The notes below the pieces were generated by a model, which was not told the DNA's origin, searched no databases, and worked only from the letters and a program-made list of their open reading frames with translations. Made by a program: the position numbers and the translations under genes. Of a stretch of 21,784 nt of DNA, positions 20,630 to 21,784 are shown piece after piece (the stretch's first letter is position 1; each line of letters starts with the position of its first letter). Source of the DNA: Alectoria sarmentosa (Eukaryota > Ascomycota > Lecanoromycetes > Lecanorales > Parmeliaceae); NCBI GenBank assembly GCA_009733775.1, contig WOGZ01000450.1:1-21784 (forward strand). Direction: 5' to 3'.

Positions 20630-21784
20630 TGAATACTTTAAATGATTCTTTAATACGACGTTTTTTTCGAATAATAATTACGTTATTATTATAAAATCGA
20701 TAAATGATATTTTCGAATTCTTTTATAAATTGCGAATATATTGAAGTTTATATCGTTATTAATAAAATTATCGTGTTTAAAATATATAAACGTTTATAAA
20801 TCGAGTCTTATTTTTTTTTAAGTTAAAATTATTATAAGATTATAATAAGCGATTGTTCAAATAATTTATCATTTATTATTTTTTATTTATTTTGAATATA
20901 TACGATTATAAAAAAGAATCTTACTTTATTTTTATCACTTCGTTAAAATAATACGATTTAATTTTCGAAAAGTTATAAATAAATAAATATGAAGTCGTAT
21001 TTAATATATTAAAAAATCAAATGTTATTTATATTTAAACGATATAAATATAACGATAATAAAATATTAGCATTTGAGAATTTATCGTTTTTATCAAAAAT
21101 ATCATTTATTATCATTATACGATCTTTTAAATTTATTATTAAAAATGAATCGAATGAAAATAATTTTAATATGAATTATTTTAAAGACATTTTAAATAGA
21201 AAAAAATCGATGTTAACATTTAAGACATTTAAAAAAAAGATGATTAAAAAGTTTAATTTCATCGATATTATTAAAATTAATACATCGATTTATTATCATT
21301 TAATTCGAAATAAAGAGAATAAGTTTTTTTCTTTGATAATAAATAAGATTTACGATCTTTTTAATAAATCTTTTGAAATTATATCACAATTGCAACGAGA
21401 TAATCGAATATCGATTAATAAATCATATTTATGCGACTTCGAAATTAAATATAAGAAATGTTGTAAATTATATATATCGAAAAACGCTCAAATCAATAAT
21501 GTTAAAATTTTCATTTTTTAAAAGATTTTTAACAAATTTTTTATGAATTATTATAATTACGTAAATGTTTTTGATAAATTATAAATGAATATATTATTTT
21601 TATATTGTTCTTATAATCATAAATTGAAATTCGCTAAGAAAATAAATAAAAGTTCATTATTTAAAAATCGAATTTATTCATTATCAGATTATAAATTCGA
21701 ATAAGTTAGAAATATTTAAATAAACATTTAAGAAAAGAATTTATCGTATTTAATTATATTTTATTCGTTTTATTTGTTTTATTT
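20630..21784 (+). pseudogene. B2 protease, linker and RT start
   Basis: The protease region (20630-21000) is broken. From 21021 to 21521 there are 166 open codons, the longest in the window, matching the protease-RT linker of B1: MLFIFKRYKYNDNK, NESNENNF, FKTFKKKMIKKFNFIDIIKI, ISKNAQINN. After the TAA the same frame goes on (FVNYY-like MNYYNYVNVFDK, LKFAKK, FKNRIYSL) and is cut by the window end. The frame is -1 relative to the gag stretch at 20251. The linker has no known catalytic role, and this open stretch is not a separate gene. Confidence 0.8.

Larger units (their letters stand above)
19604..21784 (+). mobile_element. Element B2, right piece (gag end, protease, RT start)
   Basis: This continues B2 after the B1 insertion and matches the reverse complement of B1 from about 18360 down to about 16205. 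The window ends in the N-terminal part of RT (readable KNRIYSL near 21670). RT core, integrase, chromodomain and 3' LTR should follow to the right. If so, the missing integrase core of B1 can be compared with the same position in B2. Confidence 0.9.

Noticed and set aside
1..21784. Organelle or Plasmodium-like AT-rich genome
   Set aside because: Three nested Gypsy families with transition-only LTR divergence and no organelle genes point to RIP-mutated fungal heterochromatin.

Overview
This window looks like AT-rich heterochromatin of a filamentous ascomycete (Pezizomycotina) that practises repeat-induced point mutation (RIP). I see no intact host gene, tRNA, rRNA or CRISPR array. Nearly everything is Ty3/Gypsy LTR retrotransposon, most of it chromodomain-bearing (chromovirus), and all of it is dead: Trp, Gln and Arg codons have become stops, and catalytic Asp codons have often become Asn. 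Hand alignment of two LTR pairs gives 32 differences in 260 bp and 26 in 204 bp. All are transitions, with no indels.

Layout. (1) 1-~325 is an (AATTT)n satellite that probably runs on to the left. (2) ~326-3455 and 10818-11856 are two pieces of one old minus-strand element, C1. It was split just after its reverse transcriptase (RT) YFDD box. (3) 3456-10812 is plus-strand element A1, complete with 260-bp LTRs and the target duplication ATTAT. Removing A1 and one ATTAT restores the C1 reading frame across the join. (4) 11857-13097 and 19604-21784 are two pieces of a plus-strand element, B2. It starts with a 218-bp LTR and runs off the right end of the window at the start of RT. (5) 13098-19603 is B1, a minus-strand copy of the same family as B2, with 204-bp LTRs and target duplication (C/T)AAAT. 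It sits inside the B2 gag.

History. C1 is the oldest. A1 and B2 each inserted into C1 (their order is unknown), and B1 inserted into B2. The window is therefore a nest of up to three levels made from three families. B1 and B2 face each other and form kilobase-scale inverted repeats.

In the B family, gag and pol are separate frames, with pol in -1 relative to gag. Pol runs protease, RT, RNase H, integrase, chromodomain. B1 has lost the catalytic core of its integrase by a deletion that keeps the frame. A1 has an unusually long stretch (about 1.7 kb) between its chromodomain and 3' LTR. That stretch carries decayed coding sequence of unknown function.

The strongest unusual signals are the fully reconstructable nesting, a mutation pattern that strikes C before A, T or C but spares CpG, the in-frame integrase deletion, and the extra 3' coding region of A1.
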